DNA of 64,000 nucleotides from the NCBI GenBank assembly GCA_950097015.1, contig CATNEN010000038.1:1922001-1986000 (forward strand), written 5' to 3'. This DNA is from Macrostomum hystrix. Its lineage: Eukaryota > Platyhelminthes > Macrostomidae. The translations under genes were made by a program, and so were the position numbers. The notes beneath the pieces are model-generated. The model was not told the DNA's origin. It saw nothing but the letters and a program-made list of their open reading frames with translations, and did no database searches. Each line of letters starts with the position of its first letter. The stretch's first letter is position 1. Positions 1 to 11,540 of this stretch are shown in pieces.

Positions 1-590
1 GCTCTGCCCTCAACCCCCTAGTAGGGGTTCTGCCCTCAACCCCCTAGTGGGGGCTCTGCCCTGACAACCCCAGTGGGGCTCTGCCCTCACAACCCCCAGT
101 GGGGCTCTGCCCTCAACCCCCTAGTAGGGGTTCTGCCCTGACAACCCCAGTGGGGCTGTGCCCTCAACCCCCTAGTATGGGTTCCGCCCTGACAACCCCA
201 GTGGGGCTCTGCCCTCAACCCCCTAGTAGGTCTCTGCCCTCAACCCCCTAGTGGGGGCTCTGCCCTCAACCCCCCTAGTGGGGGCTCTGCCCTCAACCCC
301 CTAGTAGGGGTTCTGCCCTCAACCCCCTAGTGGGGGCTCTGCCCTGACAACCCCAGTGGGGCTCTGCCCTCACAACCCCCAGTGGGGCTCTGCCCTCAAC
401 CCCCTAGTAGGGGTTCTGCCCTGACAACCCCAGTGGGGCTGTGCCCTCAACCCCCTAGTGGGGGCTCTGCCCTGACAACCCCAGTGGGGCTCTGCACTCA
501 CAACCCCCAGTGGGGCTCTGCACTCACAACCCCTAGTGGGGCTTTGCACTCACAACCCCCAGTGGGGCTCTGCACTCACAACCTCACTCT
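1..590. repeat. Minisatellite of about 25-30 bp (CCCTAGTGGGGGCTCTGCC type)
   Basis: Tandem copies of a unit alternating between CTCAACCCCCTAGTAGGGG and CTGACAACCCCAGTGGGGC fill the left edge of the window and continue beyond it. The CCCC...GGGG arms inside each unit are self-complementary. An open frame at 382-645 runs through the last copies and is a by-product of the repeat, not a gene. Confidence 0.9.
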
Positions 591-1446
591 ATCTCTAAAT
601 TGTTGCACCAAATGCGGCCGAAGAGGATGCTTAATAAATAAGTGAATCTGATTTCGTTTACAATAGTTCGATTAATCATCTATGACTGCTGATATGGTGG
701 GCAAATTTTTTATTACCAATAAAACTAACACGCAAATTTTCGCCCTGGGCAAAGACCACTAGGGGTATTTCAAATACCAACTCCCTACTTCCCGATAGCT
801 CCCAAACTGAATGAGAGTTTTTCGTGAAAATCCGAATGTTTTGTGATTCTTGAAGTTGTTTCATCGAAGAAAATAGAAAAATGTGGGTGTTTGAAAATAC
901 TCAGGTGGTGTTTCTACTGCTTAGTAGGCTTGCTAAAGCCAAGAATAATTCTCGCGCAAGGAAGGCGATATGTAATTAAGATACAAGCAAAGGCAGCTGA
1001 TGCTTAATATTCAGTAGCAAGCGAACTTATAAATAGGATAACTGATTAAGTGTCACTGAGCACTGGGCAAGGTGACGGAGTGAGAGGCTAATTAGGACGA
1101 GCTGTCTCAAATTTGACGGATGCGAGCGGGTCCTGTGAGATGCAAGCTCGACCTCTTTGAGCAGATTTTAATTAAGCCAGCAGTTTTTTAAACTGTTTTA
1201 CTTGCTTGTCGAACTAAAACTAAATAGAGGCATCCGTGAGGCTTTTAAGTACGAGTACAAGTCAAAAAGCCACAAGCCAAAAGGAAAAAAATAATTAAGA
1301 AAAAACGGAAAGCAACTTAAGTTGATTAAATGCAACCAATAAAGTTAGATTTGCAGAATGACAATTTTCATTTGCCAGCATAAAACGTTTATTTAGAAAT
1401 TTGCAACAGTTAACAAAAATTCAGTCAGGTAAAAATGTTAGTCAGC
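591..1446. other. AT-rich spacer and 3' flank of the DMAC2/ATP5S-like gene
   Basis: No coding exon was recognised. Because the gene to the right is on the minus strand, this holds its 3' end: an AATAAA signal (complement of TTTATT at 1388-1393) lies about 54 bp past the stop codon. The rest is unique AT-rich sequence. Confidence 0.5.
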
Positions 1447-3560
1447 TCATTCAGCATAGGCACACTCCGGATCACCCGGCGTTGGCCTCTGAACTGACAA
1501 GGCGGCCAAATCTTCCACACCTTCGACAAACAGGCCGGGGACAAGAGCCTCCAGCTGGGCTGGCACAATTGCCATGGCTGCTGGCTGGCTGAGCAGGTGA
1601 ATGTTCTCACTCAGCACAAGTCGGCGCAATTTAGTCAGCCGCCAAAGACTGGCTATACCCTCCCAGCTGACACCCGGACAGGCCGACACTTCCAACACCT
1701 GCGATGATAGGGCAGAAGATTAACATGAGGATCTGAGAGGATTAACCTGGGGATCTGAGAGGATTAACCTGAGGATCTGAGAGGATTAACCTGAGGATCT
1801 GGGAAGATTAATCTGAGGATCTGGGAGGATTAACCTGAGAATCTGGGAGGATTAACCTGAGGATCTGGGAAGATTTACCTGAGGATCTGGGAGGATTAAC
1901 CTGAGAATCTGGGAGGATTAACCTGAGGATCTGGGAAGATTTACCTGAGGATCTGGGAGGATTAACCTGAGAATCTGGGAGGATTAACCTTAGGATCTGG
2001 GAAGATTAACCTGAGGATCTGGGAGGATTAACCTGAGAATCTGGGAGGATTAACCTGAGAATCTGGGAGGATTAACCTGAGGATCTGGGAGGATTAACCT
2101 CAGGATGTGGGACGATTCACATAATGATTTATGAGGATTAACCGGAGGATTTAGGAGGATTAAATTTAGGATCTGGGAAGATTAACCTGGGAGGATTAAC
2201 CCAACGATCTGAGAGTTGAGTGGAGCAGCATTTAGTGAGCATCATTAAACCAACCTTTAAGGAGCTGCAGCGCGTGGCGACCTTGGCCAGGAAGTGGTCA
2301 TCAACGAAGGGGCAGCGCCTCAGCCGAAGGAACTGCAGGCTGCGCAGGCGCCCAATCCAGTCAACGGAGTCTGTCATCAAGCTGGCGTCGCGCGCGTCGA
2401 TGGCTTCAATGCCCAAGCCGGGAACTGGCATTAGCGGCTGGCTTGGATTTGAACCGCCCTCTGAGAACGGAAATTTTTGATATTTAATTCTATGTAGAAT
2501 GTAATTAGGGTCATTGTAAGGAGTGCTGAGCCGAGAAACCGATGATTTGTGAAGACGAAAAAGCCTGAAGCGAAGTAGGTTCTGAGCAATCGATTATATT
2601 TGAAATTTGGTGATGAACATGCAACGTGCGCGCGATGGGTGCAGATGTACATTAATCGCTCGCAACTCCGCGTACCTTACGATATATCTCAGGGCCTACA
2701 GCCAACACGACTGAATGAACGCGCGCCCACTGGGCGCCTACAGTCATGACACAAATTCATTGGCGACCCGTCTGAATGACCCAGAAAGTCATCTATGCCC
2801 TATCTGAATGACCCAGAAAGTCATCTATGCCCTATCTGAATGACCCAGAAAGTCATCTATGACCTATCTGAATGACCCAGAAAGTATTCCGTGACCTGTC
2901 TGAAGTACTAAGAAAGTCTTCTATGACCAGTCTATGATACAAAAAATGTCCAGTGACCCATCCGAATGACCTTCAAAAGCTTTAATGACCGATCCGGATG
3001 ACCCAGAAAGACTGCCATGACAAATCTCTATGACCTGTCTGAATGACCCAGAAAAACTTTAATGACCTATCCATTACCCAAAATATTTTCAATGACTCAT
3101 TTAGTTGACTCATTGACTCTTTACCAGACGGTCCAAGCCAGTCGCCTGGCGAATTTGTGAAAGAAATCCGGCAGCCCAGGCTGATGAGTTTGGCGGTGGC
3201 TGCCAGTTCGATGCCCACGTGGTTGACTAAGGCCGGGTCGTAGGCCTGGGCCACTTTGATTCGCTGATAGACCTTGCCAAGGAGCCTGTACTGGGGATCA
3301 ACGCGGCCCCTGGTCACGGTGCCCATCATCATGGCTCGGAACAGGTCACCGTAGTGCTCCTTGGTCATGTCCCAGCCCTCCGTGATCTTCGGCGCGCCAG
3401 TCCAGCGGGCGATTCGGCCGGTGAAAAATTTCGGCGGCGTCTGCGGCGGTGCCGGCTTGCTCGGGTCCGGCGGCCGCGTCACCAGATCTTCTAAGCGCAG
3501 CCGGTCAGTGGCGTAACAGCGACGGCAGCAAATGCGCATAGCGGCTACTGACAGTAGCAT
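1447..3560 (-). CDS. DMAC2 / ATP synthase coupling factor B (ATP5S)-like mitochondrial leucine-rich protein
   Basis: Three exons: 3560-3125, 2460-2255 and 1698-1447, giving about 297 aa. Donors are GTAAAG and GTTGGT and acceptors TTCTCAG and ATCGCAG, with phases 1 and 0. The protein starts with a basic, hydroxylated presequence (MLLSVAAMRICCRRCYA) expected for mitochondrial import. It then follows the family order: a VGIELAATAKLISLGC segment equivalent to the family's VGPDRAASEWLLRCG, IEAIDARDASLM equivalent to IDATDSCIM, and leucine-rich repeats through to LTKLRRLVLSEN. Family members help assemble complex I or associate with ATP synthase on the matrix side of the inner membrane. The two paralogues (DMAC2, DMAC2L) cannot be separated here. 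The upstream in-frame TTG at 3581 is not the start; the first ATG is at 3560, a few bases after CCCCAG|TTTCAG. Both introns are filled with minisatellite. Confidence 0.8.
1715..2200. repeat. 22-bp minisatellite in intron 2 of the DMAC2/ATP5S-like gene
   Basis: About 20 copies of a unit close to GGATCTGGGAGGATTAACC plus TGA occupy nearly the whole 556-bp intron. Copies at the right end are the most diverged. Confidence 0.9.
2752..3080. repeat. About 32-bp minisatellite in intron 1 of the DMAC2/ATP5S-like gene
   Basis: Degenerate tandem copies built on TGAATGACCCAGAAAGTCAT. The first few copies are nearly identical and later ones decay, so the array has been diverging from one end. It sits inside the intron 2461-3124. 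Confidence 0.85.
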
Positions 3561-3624
3561 ACTGAAACTGGGGCGAAACAAAACTCTTTAGAAGGAAATC
3601 CGGAGAAAGAAGCGAAGAGGGAGA

Positions 3625-4430
3625 ATAACATGAGAGGGGAAAATCACGAGAGAAGAAGAGAGAATGATTGGAGAAGAGGAGAGAATGATTGGAGAAGAGG
3701 GGAGAATGATTGGAGAAGAGGGGAGAATGATTGGAGAAGAGGGGAGAATGATTGGAGAAGAGGGGAGAATGATTGGAGAAGAGGGGAGAATGGTGAAAGA
3801 AGAGCGGAGAACCGACTAAGAAGAAGCGAGAATGATAGGACTAGTTGGAGAATGACGGGAGAAGAGAGGGTAATAGTGGGAGAGAAGGGGAGAATGATCG
3901 AAGAGGAAATATTGAAGGGAGAAGGTGGGAGAATTAGGGGAATTATAAAATGGGATAAATTGGAGAGGGGAGTATGATTTGATAAAAGTAGAGAATGATG
4001 GAAGAGGGGAGAACGATGGGAAAGGAGGGGAGAATGATAGGAAAGGAGGGGAGAATGATAGGAAAGGAGGGGTGAATGATGAGAAAGGTGGGGAGAATGA
4101 TGAGAAAGGAGGGGAGAATGATAGGAACGGAAGGGAGAATGATAGGTAAGGAGGGGAGAATGATAGGAAAGGAGCGGTGAATGATGAGAAAGGTGGGGAG
4201 AATGATGAGAAAGGAGGGGAGAATGATGAGAAAGGAGGGGAGAATGATGGGAACGGAAGGGAGAATGATAGGAAAGGAGGGGAGAATGATAGGAAAGGAG
4301 GGGAGAATGATAGGAACGGAGGGGAGAATGATGGGAAAGGAGGGAAGTGATGAGAAAAGAGGGGATAACGATGGGAAAGGAGGTGAGAATGATGGAAAAG
4401 AAGGGGAGAATGAAGGGAGGTTAGAACAAT
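3625..4430. repeat. Two adjacent purine-rich minisatellites (21 bp and 20 bp units)
   Basis: At 3655-3800 the unit is GAGAATGATTGGAGAAGAGG plus one base. From about 3990 it becomes GAGAATGATAGGAAAGGAGG with A/G variants. The sequence is almost pure purine on the plus strand, which creates long spurious frames on both strands (for example 3816-4466). It lies between the 5' ends of two minus-strand genes. Confidence 0.9.
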
Positions 4431-5332
4431 AAGGAATATTCTGCTTTGAATTCTGCAACATGCCAAGCTTCAAAACAAAAGCAAATAATTAAAGAAAACA
4501 AGGCGATGTGTTCATACTTGAGACAAGTTTTCAAACTAGCTTTTTTTTTAGTTGATTTCACAGTGCTTTATCCAACTGTCAAACAATTCATTAGATATAA
4601 ACGGATATAGACGGATGATGCAGGCACACGTTGAACAACGAGAAATGAGCAGGGGCCAATGGCTCTCTTAGGGAATGAGGATTGATTTCATTTGCAACGC
4701 ATAAAAAAGCACAGCATGCCAACAATACTACTTAGACTAATGCTGTGTGAAATAGTAGTAGGCTGTCAATTGAAAAACAACAGAATGACAGAAGAGAACA
4801 AAAACAGGACGCATTGGATCAGAAATGCAACAAAAACGCCAGACAGACACACACACAGACACTTGGACAGTCGCAAACAATAAACAAAAGAAATATCTAA
4901 AGTACTTAGTGTTTAGGGCCAACTTATAAACATGAGCAGTTATGCTCAAGCAATGCATTAGAGAAAAAGCAGTTTTCTACCAGTTTAGCAAACAATTTAT
5001 TTTCTATGTTAATATCCTTCTGTATTGTTAGACTACTGATGAGTAGTGAGAACTGATAAAGTTTATTTAAAGTTAAGATAACAATTATTTGCACAACCAA
5101 CTAACAGAAAAAAACGAATATAATTTACTGACAACAACAAACTAAATTATTTCGTGCGAACAGACAGTGTATAAGCGGCTCTGCGTTAGGTCATAAAGAA
5201 AGGTGTTTCATTCCTTAAATTCTACTTAAAAGTACATTTGTAGCCCATTAATGCATAGGATTCAACAACAACTATTAACTTCGTAAAAATATTTTACAAT
5301 TATTTTTTAAAGGGCCTTTAAAGGACGGATTT
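4431..5332. other. AT-rich spacer, nothing recognised
   Basis: No exon, repeat array or RNA gene was seen. Composition is A/T-rich with only short chance frames. Confidence 0.5.
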
Positions 5333-5815
5333 AGCCTAATTTCAAGGGATTTAGGTCATACATCAAGCCTAATTCCAAGGGATTTAGGTCATACATCAAG
5401 CCTAATTCCAAGGGATTTAGGTCATATACCAAGTCTAATTCCAAGGGATTTAGGTCATATACCAAGTCTAATTCCAAGGGATTTAGGTCATATATAGTAA
5501 GTCTAATTCAAAGGGATTTAGGTCATATACCAAGTCTAATTCCAAGGGATTTAGGTCATATACCAAGTCTAATTCCAAGGGATTTAGGTCATATACCAAG
5601 TCTAATTCCAAGGGATTTAGGTCATATACCAAGTCTAATTCAAAGGGATTTAGGTCATATATAGTAAGTCTAATTCAAAGGGATTTAGGTCATATTTATC
5701 AAGTCTAATTCCAAGAGTACATGTTGGAATTTAGGTCATATCAAGCTTAAATTAAAGGGATTTAGGTCCATATATCAAGCCTAATTCCAAGGGATTAAAA
5801 CCAGTTCTTGCTATG
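5333..5815. repeat. 33-bp minisatellite downstream of LSM14
   Basis: About 14 copies of a unit containing CCAAGGGATTTAGGTCATAT and CAAGTCTAATT. It lies just past the 3' end of the LSM14 gene (minus strand). Confidence 0.9.
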
Positions 5816-5971
5816 TCCCTAAGGATTTTAGCCCTATATGTAAGGTTAAACCGTATTTTATAACTGTTCACACTTATAGCATCTCATATCTAGAAAAGTG
5901 GACAAAAACTACTAAATCAGCCCCACAGAAAACACACAGGGTATGTACGAGCTATTATACAGCAAACGAAC

Positions 5972-8513
5972 TCAACGCCAGCTGTCACTATTAGCTCCGC
6001 CACCAGACCTGTAGTAGCCGCCTCCGCCGCCGCGGTTGCCGTAGCCCTGACCGCCGTAGCCCTGACCGCCGTAGCCCTGACCGCCGTAGCCCTGACCGCC
6101 GTAGCCCTGACCGCCGTAGCCCTGACCGTTGTAGCCCTGACCGCCGTAGCCCTGACCGTTGTAGCCGCCCTGCCTATTGCCCTGATTATTGTAATAGCCA
6201 CTGTTGTAACCGTTGCCTTGATGACGATTGCCGCCGCGTTGTCCTCTGAAGCTGCCGCCGCTACCGGCGATGGAGCCGAAGGTCTCAACGTCGACCCGGC
6301 GACGCTGCTGACGACCGCTGAGGCCGCCACCTGGACCTCCGGGACCACCGGCGCCGATTGTGTCGAAAAACGACTTCGACTGGTTGGCGTCGAAAAGGGA
6401 TATGTGGATGTTTTGTGGAGCGATATTTAATAAGTGGATTCATGAATCAGCACTGCGAAGAATGGTGACTGAGTGCACTAAAGTGATAGTGTACACTAAA
6501 GTGACTGTGCACACTAAAGTGGCAGTGTACACTACAGTGACCGTGTACACTACAGTGACTGTGCACACTACAGTGATTGTGCACACTACAGTGACCGTGT
6601 ACACTACAGTGACTGTGCACACTACAGTGATTGTGCACACTACAGTGACTGTGCACACTACAGTGATTGTGCACACTACAGTGATTGTGCACACTAACGT
6701 GACAGTGTACACTACAGTAACTGTGAACACTGTACACTACAGTGTACACAATAATATAAAATACTTTACGCGCACCTTATTGTACGCTGGCTCAGCTACA
6801 ACATCGCCGGCAGCTCCCAGGCCATCAGCGGCTCCAGAGTCCGGAGCTGCCGACGCCGACGAAGATGAAGAGGCTGTGGGAACGGCTGCCGAATCGGGCG
6901 CTTGTTCAGCGGCAGCAGCAGGGCTGGTCGCTTTGTTGCTAGCCGGATCAGACACGTCAAGCAGGCGCAGCTCCTGTTCGAGTACAGCATTGGCTGACTC
7001 GAAATCGTAATCAACGTCGTATCGGTTGGAATTTGAAGTTGGGCCAGCATCGGTCGATGCCGCAGCAGCGCCTGTCGGAGGCACCTGTTGCGGCTGCGGC
7101 TGCTGCTGCTGATGACGTGGCGGAATACGATGCTGCTGTTGTTGATTTTGATGCTGCTGCTGATAATGGTGCTGCTGCTGCTGATACATCGGTGGAGGCT
7201 GCATTAGCAGTGGCGGCCCACCAGACATCAAATTTTGGTGCTGGTTTAAAAACAAGAAACTTTGTTATAATCATGTTACTATATGTATGGACAAACGTAA
7301 TGCACACGAAAGTTTGATAACAAACTAATAGTAAGTGATCTTGAAAAAAATTAACATTTGTGTCACAAGAAAGTGATCAGAACCAAGATTAAGAACTGAG
7401 GAGTGACCAGAACTGAGTTTGAGAACTGAGGAGTGACCAGAACTCAGTTTGAGAACTGAGGAGTGACCAGAACTGAGTTTGAGAACTGAGGAGTGACCAG
7501 AACTGAGTTTGAGAACTGAGGAGTGACCAGAACTGAGTTTGAGAACTGAGGAGTGACCAGAACTGAGTTTGAGAACTGAGGAGTGACCAGAACTGAGTTT
7601 GAGAACTGAGGAGTGACCAGAACTCAGTTTGAGAACTGAGGAGTGACCAGAACTCAGTTTGAGAACTGAGGAGTGACCAGAACTCAGTTTGAGAACTGAG
7701 GAGTGACCAGAACTGAGTTTGAGAACTGAGGAGTGACCAGAACTGAGTTTGAGAACTGAGGAGTGACCAGAACTCAGTTTGAGAACTGAGGAGTGACCAG
7801 AACTCAGTTTGAGAACTGAGGAGTGACCAGAACTGAGTTTGAGAACTGAGGAGTGACCAGAACTGAGTTTGAGAACTGAGGAGTGACCAGAACTCAGTTT
7901 GAGAACTGAGGAGTGACTAGAACTCAGTTTGAGAACTGAGGAGTGACCAGAACTCAGTTTGAGAACTGAGGAGTGACCAGAACTCAGTTTGAGAACTGAG
8001 GAGTGACTAGAACTCAGTTTGAGAACTGAGGAGTGACTAGAACTCAGTTTGAGAACTGAGGAGTGACCAGAAATCTAGGAGTGATACGAATCGGCTTGTA
8101 AAACAGTTTGGCAAACTTACCATTGTGGGCGAGACAGAAGCGGCAGCGGTTGGCACAGCAGACTGCGGCAGTGTCTGCGGCTGCTGCTTGGGTGACGGCG
8201 GCCTGACTGGGGCAGCCTGCATGCTCACAATGGCAGGATCGGTGTATTGATCTTCTTCCTCAGTTTCCACCTGGGGCGGCTCGCACACGTGCAGATCGCT
8301 AATATCGCTGCCCCGGAAGACAATGCACTGGTAGACATCGTTGCTGGGCGGCATGAACCGCTGGCAGGCGCGATCCTCGGTGCCAAAGGAGCGCACAGTG
8401 GTCAGAGTCACAGTGGATTCGTTAGTATCAATGGAAGATAGAACACCTTCATAACGGATGGCAGCTTTTGATATGAGGCTGATGCGGCTGCCCAGGTAGG
8501 CCTGGTCAGACAT
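5972..8513 (-). CDS. LSM14: LSM14 (Scd6/RAP55/trailer hitch) family mRNP protein
   Basis: Three exons: 8513-8121, 7240-6776 and 6379-5972, about 421 aa, all junctions in phase 0. Donors are GTAAGT and GTGCGC, acceptors AAACCAG and CAACCAG. Residues 1-80 form the divergent LSm domain ([20 protein letters not shown], then VRSFGTEDR). A Q/H/P-rich linker follows, then the DFDF motif ([18 protein letters not shown]). Exon 3 starts exactly at the FFD box (SKSFFDTIG), continues with a TFG-box-like [11 protein letters not shown], and ends in an RGG/GQGYG-rich tail encoded by a 15-bp repeat. This order is diagnostic. Family members repress translation and promote decapping in P-bodies and bind DDX6 and 4E-T. 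An alternative donor 6 bp downstream (CGC|GTAAAG) would add two residues. Confidence 0.93.
6470..6745. repeat. 18-bp minisatellite in LSM14 intron 2
   Basis: About 15 copies of a unit close to CACTACAGTGATTGTGCA. Alternating GTGCAC and GTGTAC variants give long frames on both strands that are not coding. The array fills most of intron 6380-6775. Confidence 0.92.
7380..8075. repeat. 30-bp minisatellite in LSM14 intron 1
   Basis: About 23 very uniform copies of a 30-bp unit containing GAGAACTGAGGAGTGACCAG. The only common variants are CAGTTT/GAGTTT and CCAG/CTAG. The uniformity points to recent expansion. Confidence 0.95.
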
Positions 8514-9177
8514 GTCTAGCTCTAGTTTCTTTTTGAGTAATTTAGTAAGAAATTGAAAAGTGAAAACTTTGATTTATAAGCACCTGAGCTGAAATTAGGC
8601 AATGTATAATTACAATTATTACAAAGATCATGCAAACTAAAAGCTGAATTTCAAATAGACAGAAGTTTGATGTTTACTAAGTTTGTACATTGTAGTTAAA
8701 ACAAAAAACATTACATCTTATACTAAAAAATATTAATACTATAGCATTGATACTATCATACGTTCAGTTTACAATAAAAATAAAAAACATATTTATTTTT
8801 TGCACTACTGCAATATATATTTTATACACAAAAATTTCCTTACAAATAAATCAACAAAGACTGATTAACTCTATGTTAATAATAGTACTAAACAGGTCAA
8901 ATACTAAAAGAATACAAGAAAATATGCCTTTATATAAATATTAATACTTCTGAGCCATCATCTAAAAAGGCACTATGTGTGTTAGGTCCAGCTGCCATGG
9001 TAGCCAGATCAGTTTCTAAATCTCAGTTTCTTATATATGATAAGCTAAACCATCTGATTATTAGGCAGTGCTTTAGACTACAGCATGGCATGGCACAAAC
9101 TAATCAGTACACCACCAAGCAAGTCTTTTGCATAGGCTGATATTCAATTTCATGTAGGGCACCAGACTGTCAAGGTA
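8514..9177. other. AT-rich spacer 5' of LSM14
   Basis: Contains the presumptive LSM14 promoter, but no TATA box or other site can be assigned with confidence. No other feature was seen. Confidence 0.45.
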
Positions 9178-9819
9178 GGGTAATGTATCATCAACCAAAC
9201 AAGAATGTGTATTTTTTTAACTTCAAACCTAAGCTACAGATTTTCTATTTAAGATATGATGATAAATCAAAAGCCAAGTTATCGAAAACAGTTACATCTT
9301 TCTAAAAAGTATCTGCTTTTGCTATTTTATCAAATAGAAAAAAGTTATTCCTGCTTTTTATCTATAACCGAACAATGATTTTCATGTATCTTCAAACCAA
9401 ACAGAGAATTTGATGTTTGGTTTTACAATTTGAGTGAGTGGTTTAATCTTATTTTAAGGAGTGAACTATCATGAATTATGTGATTTGAAAGCATTTTTCA
9501 TGCTCTATAAATAACTACATTTATGGTCATTTAATTGGCAAGCAACCACATACAATCTTTGTCTAAAGTACATACTGAAAAAATGTTGTTAAAAAGTATG
9601 CTTTTGCAATAAAAATTTCTACTGAAACATCAATATCTTTCTTTCCTCTTAATGCTTCATTGCACATCATGCCTCAGCTTGTAGATAATTTCTTCAACTT
9701 TCAAATTAGTTGTTCTGTGAAACACAATAGCTTGTTTCTGTCTTGCACGAGACATAGGAAGAAGTCAAAATTCTTGTTCGGTTTTGAAGATACACTGTTC
9801 AGTTGATGATACATTACCC
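9178..9819. mobile_element. Non-autonomous Tc1/mariner-like element (inferred)
   Basis: The inverted termini begin GGGTAATGTATCATCAAC on both ends and are each flanked by TA, the target duplication of Tc1/mariner elements. Related AAACAAGAAT / CGAACAAGAAT blocks continue the inverted similarity inward with gaps. The 642-bp interior is AT-rich and has no transposase frame, so it is a MITE-like derivative. Confidence 0.6.
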
Positions 9820-10731
9820 TAAGCAAGCTCTGACAGCAAGCTACTTGTAAGAATGTTGTCAGGCACAGTCAGCACCTTATTGGTCTTTAGCATGTCAATG
9901 ATTAGGCTGATTGCTTGCTACCACAAATTAACTGCAATAGTGTTGTCACTTCCATAGTCCGGATCATGTTGGCTGTAGGCCAGAAGAAAAATTGTTAACA
10001 AAGTGTATGCACGCCAAGGATGCAGAGTTTTTCAAATTGCACACTAGTGCACGCCAACGTGGTACATCATAGAATTTGTATAAAAAATATGTAACAAATT
10101 TTTCACTTTAAAGAGTTTTTACAGATAACAGAACATTTTGTTTTAGTCAAGCAAAGTCCATTAAATAATTGGTTGATATTTGTAATTGTACATACAGATA
10201 CATGAAACACATATTTGATCTCTTTTTAAATGCAATGTACAATTGCACACTACACCATTGCCATGCAGGCCAAAGTGTACGCAACCCTTAAAATATATAC
10301 CAATGCACACCATACATGCCAGCTGAAAAAATGCACACTGGAAAATTCCAGCATACACATCATGATTAGGACTATGGTGTCACTCTTGTATTGATAAACT
10401 CTTTTTTGGCCAAATTGGCTGAATCAGTTCAGGCCAAAATCTGCTTTTGGGCTGAATTGACGAGTAACCATGTAGTAAAAATTAATTTAATATTATTTAT
10501 TGAAATTATCTATTATTTTTTAGCCAAATGCCCATACTTAGGGCCTATTTGAATGAAATAACTTATCAGTTATTCCATACCCTAGGCCCTAGTAATAATT
10601 TGTAAAGTTATCATACATATTTGTGAATTTTTGTCAATAATTAAAATCTGTATCTTACTTCAATCATTTTAATTGTAAGGCAGCCAACCAAAACATTGTT
10701 ATTGTGCAATTTACATTATGTACTTGGCAGT
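9820..10731. other. AT-rich spacer with a possible decayed coding remnant on the minus strand
   Basis: The complement of about 9855-9970 can be read as a short peptide containing LIIDMLKTNKVLTVPDN, interrupted by a stop. This could be transposon or pseudogene debris and was not identified. The rest is AT-rich with no recognisable feature. Confidence 0.3.
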
Positions 10732-11008
10732 CATACATGCGCAACCTCCTAAATCTTAGCCAGCCGTGCGACTTAGTTTTTGCTCTATTTACGACTTAGT
10801 TTGCTCTCATTTGCGACTTAGTTCGTTTCATTGCTCTATTTACGACTTAGTTTGCTCCCATTTGCTCTCTTTTTCTCTCCCCTTTTTCCTTTTCTTCACG
10901 CCTTCCTTTTTTGTCTCTTGGTCCCCCCTTTGATTTTTTTGCGCTTGGTCAATTGGTTTTTGAGACTTTTGCGGTTCGGCCGGGTCGGCCGGGTGTTGCG
11001 CATTTATG
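10732..11008. mobile_element. Short-TIR non-autonomous DNA transposon, copy 1
   Basis: A 277-bp element bounded by CATACATGCGCAAC at the left and its near-complement GTTGCGCATTTATG at the right, flanked on both sides by the perfect 8-bp duplication TTGGCAGT. The interior has repeated GCGACTTAGTTTGCTC blocks, a pyrimidine-rich middle and a GGCCGGGTCGGCCGGG stretch near the right end. A second copy with the same architecture is at 53916-54595. 8-bp duplications are typical of the hAT superfamily; no transposase is encoded. Confidence 0.85.
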
Positions 11009-11083
11009 TTGGCAGTGATATAGATTTTTGGCAATATTTGACTTCCTAGAGTACACATGTGTAATGATGTGTATAAGTAAATA

Positions 11084-11234
11084 ATAAACACCGTTTAATT
11101 CACATTCTGTGGTTAGAATGTCCGAGACTCTGTTTAATGGTCTTGAGGCGAGCGTAGCAAGCCAAGGACCATTGATTGCAGCCAAGGATAGGCCTATTCG
11201 AAACATAGACTATGATGAATTAAACAGTGTTTAT
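11084..11234. mobile_element. Small MITE with ATAAACACCGTTTAATTCA termini, copy 1
   Basis: A 151-bp unit begins ATAAACACCGTTTAATTCA and ends with the inverted form TGAATTAAACAGTGTTTAT. The block CACATTCTGTGG follows the left terminus and is shared with the copy at 56911-57007. Target duplication is unclear. Confidence 0.6.
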
Positions 11235-11540
11235 CATATATGAAATATGATTGCTTATTTTTCAGGGGCATCCCATCTGATTGATAGACATATAGGTTTA
11301 GACCATTTGATTCTGACCATAGACAAAAAATTAATTTCTCACGAAGTAGCAGTCAGTCAGTGGTGGCAAAACATAAAAGCCAAATTCAAAGTTCACTTCA
11401 ATGTTCCATATAATGCTCCTTATTTCAAGGAGATTATATGATATAATATCCTAGTTTTTGTCAAATAATCTCACCAAAAATTACTATAGAGTCGGACATA
11501 GACAACAGCTCAGAATCCCAGCTCAGAATAGTACAATTTA

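Noticed and set aside
3630-4473. Serine/proline/phenylalanine-rich and arginine-rich proteins on both strands
   Set aside because: Translations of purine-rich 20-21-bp repeats.
5917-6430. Alanine/threonine-rich frames overlapping LSM14 exon 3
   Set aside because: Shadow frames of the RGG-rich exon; the correct frame carries the FFD and TFG boxes.
8747-8944. 65-codon AT-rich frame upstream of LSM14
   Set aside because: Composition is that of the surrounding spacer and no domain or splice context supports it.
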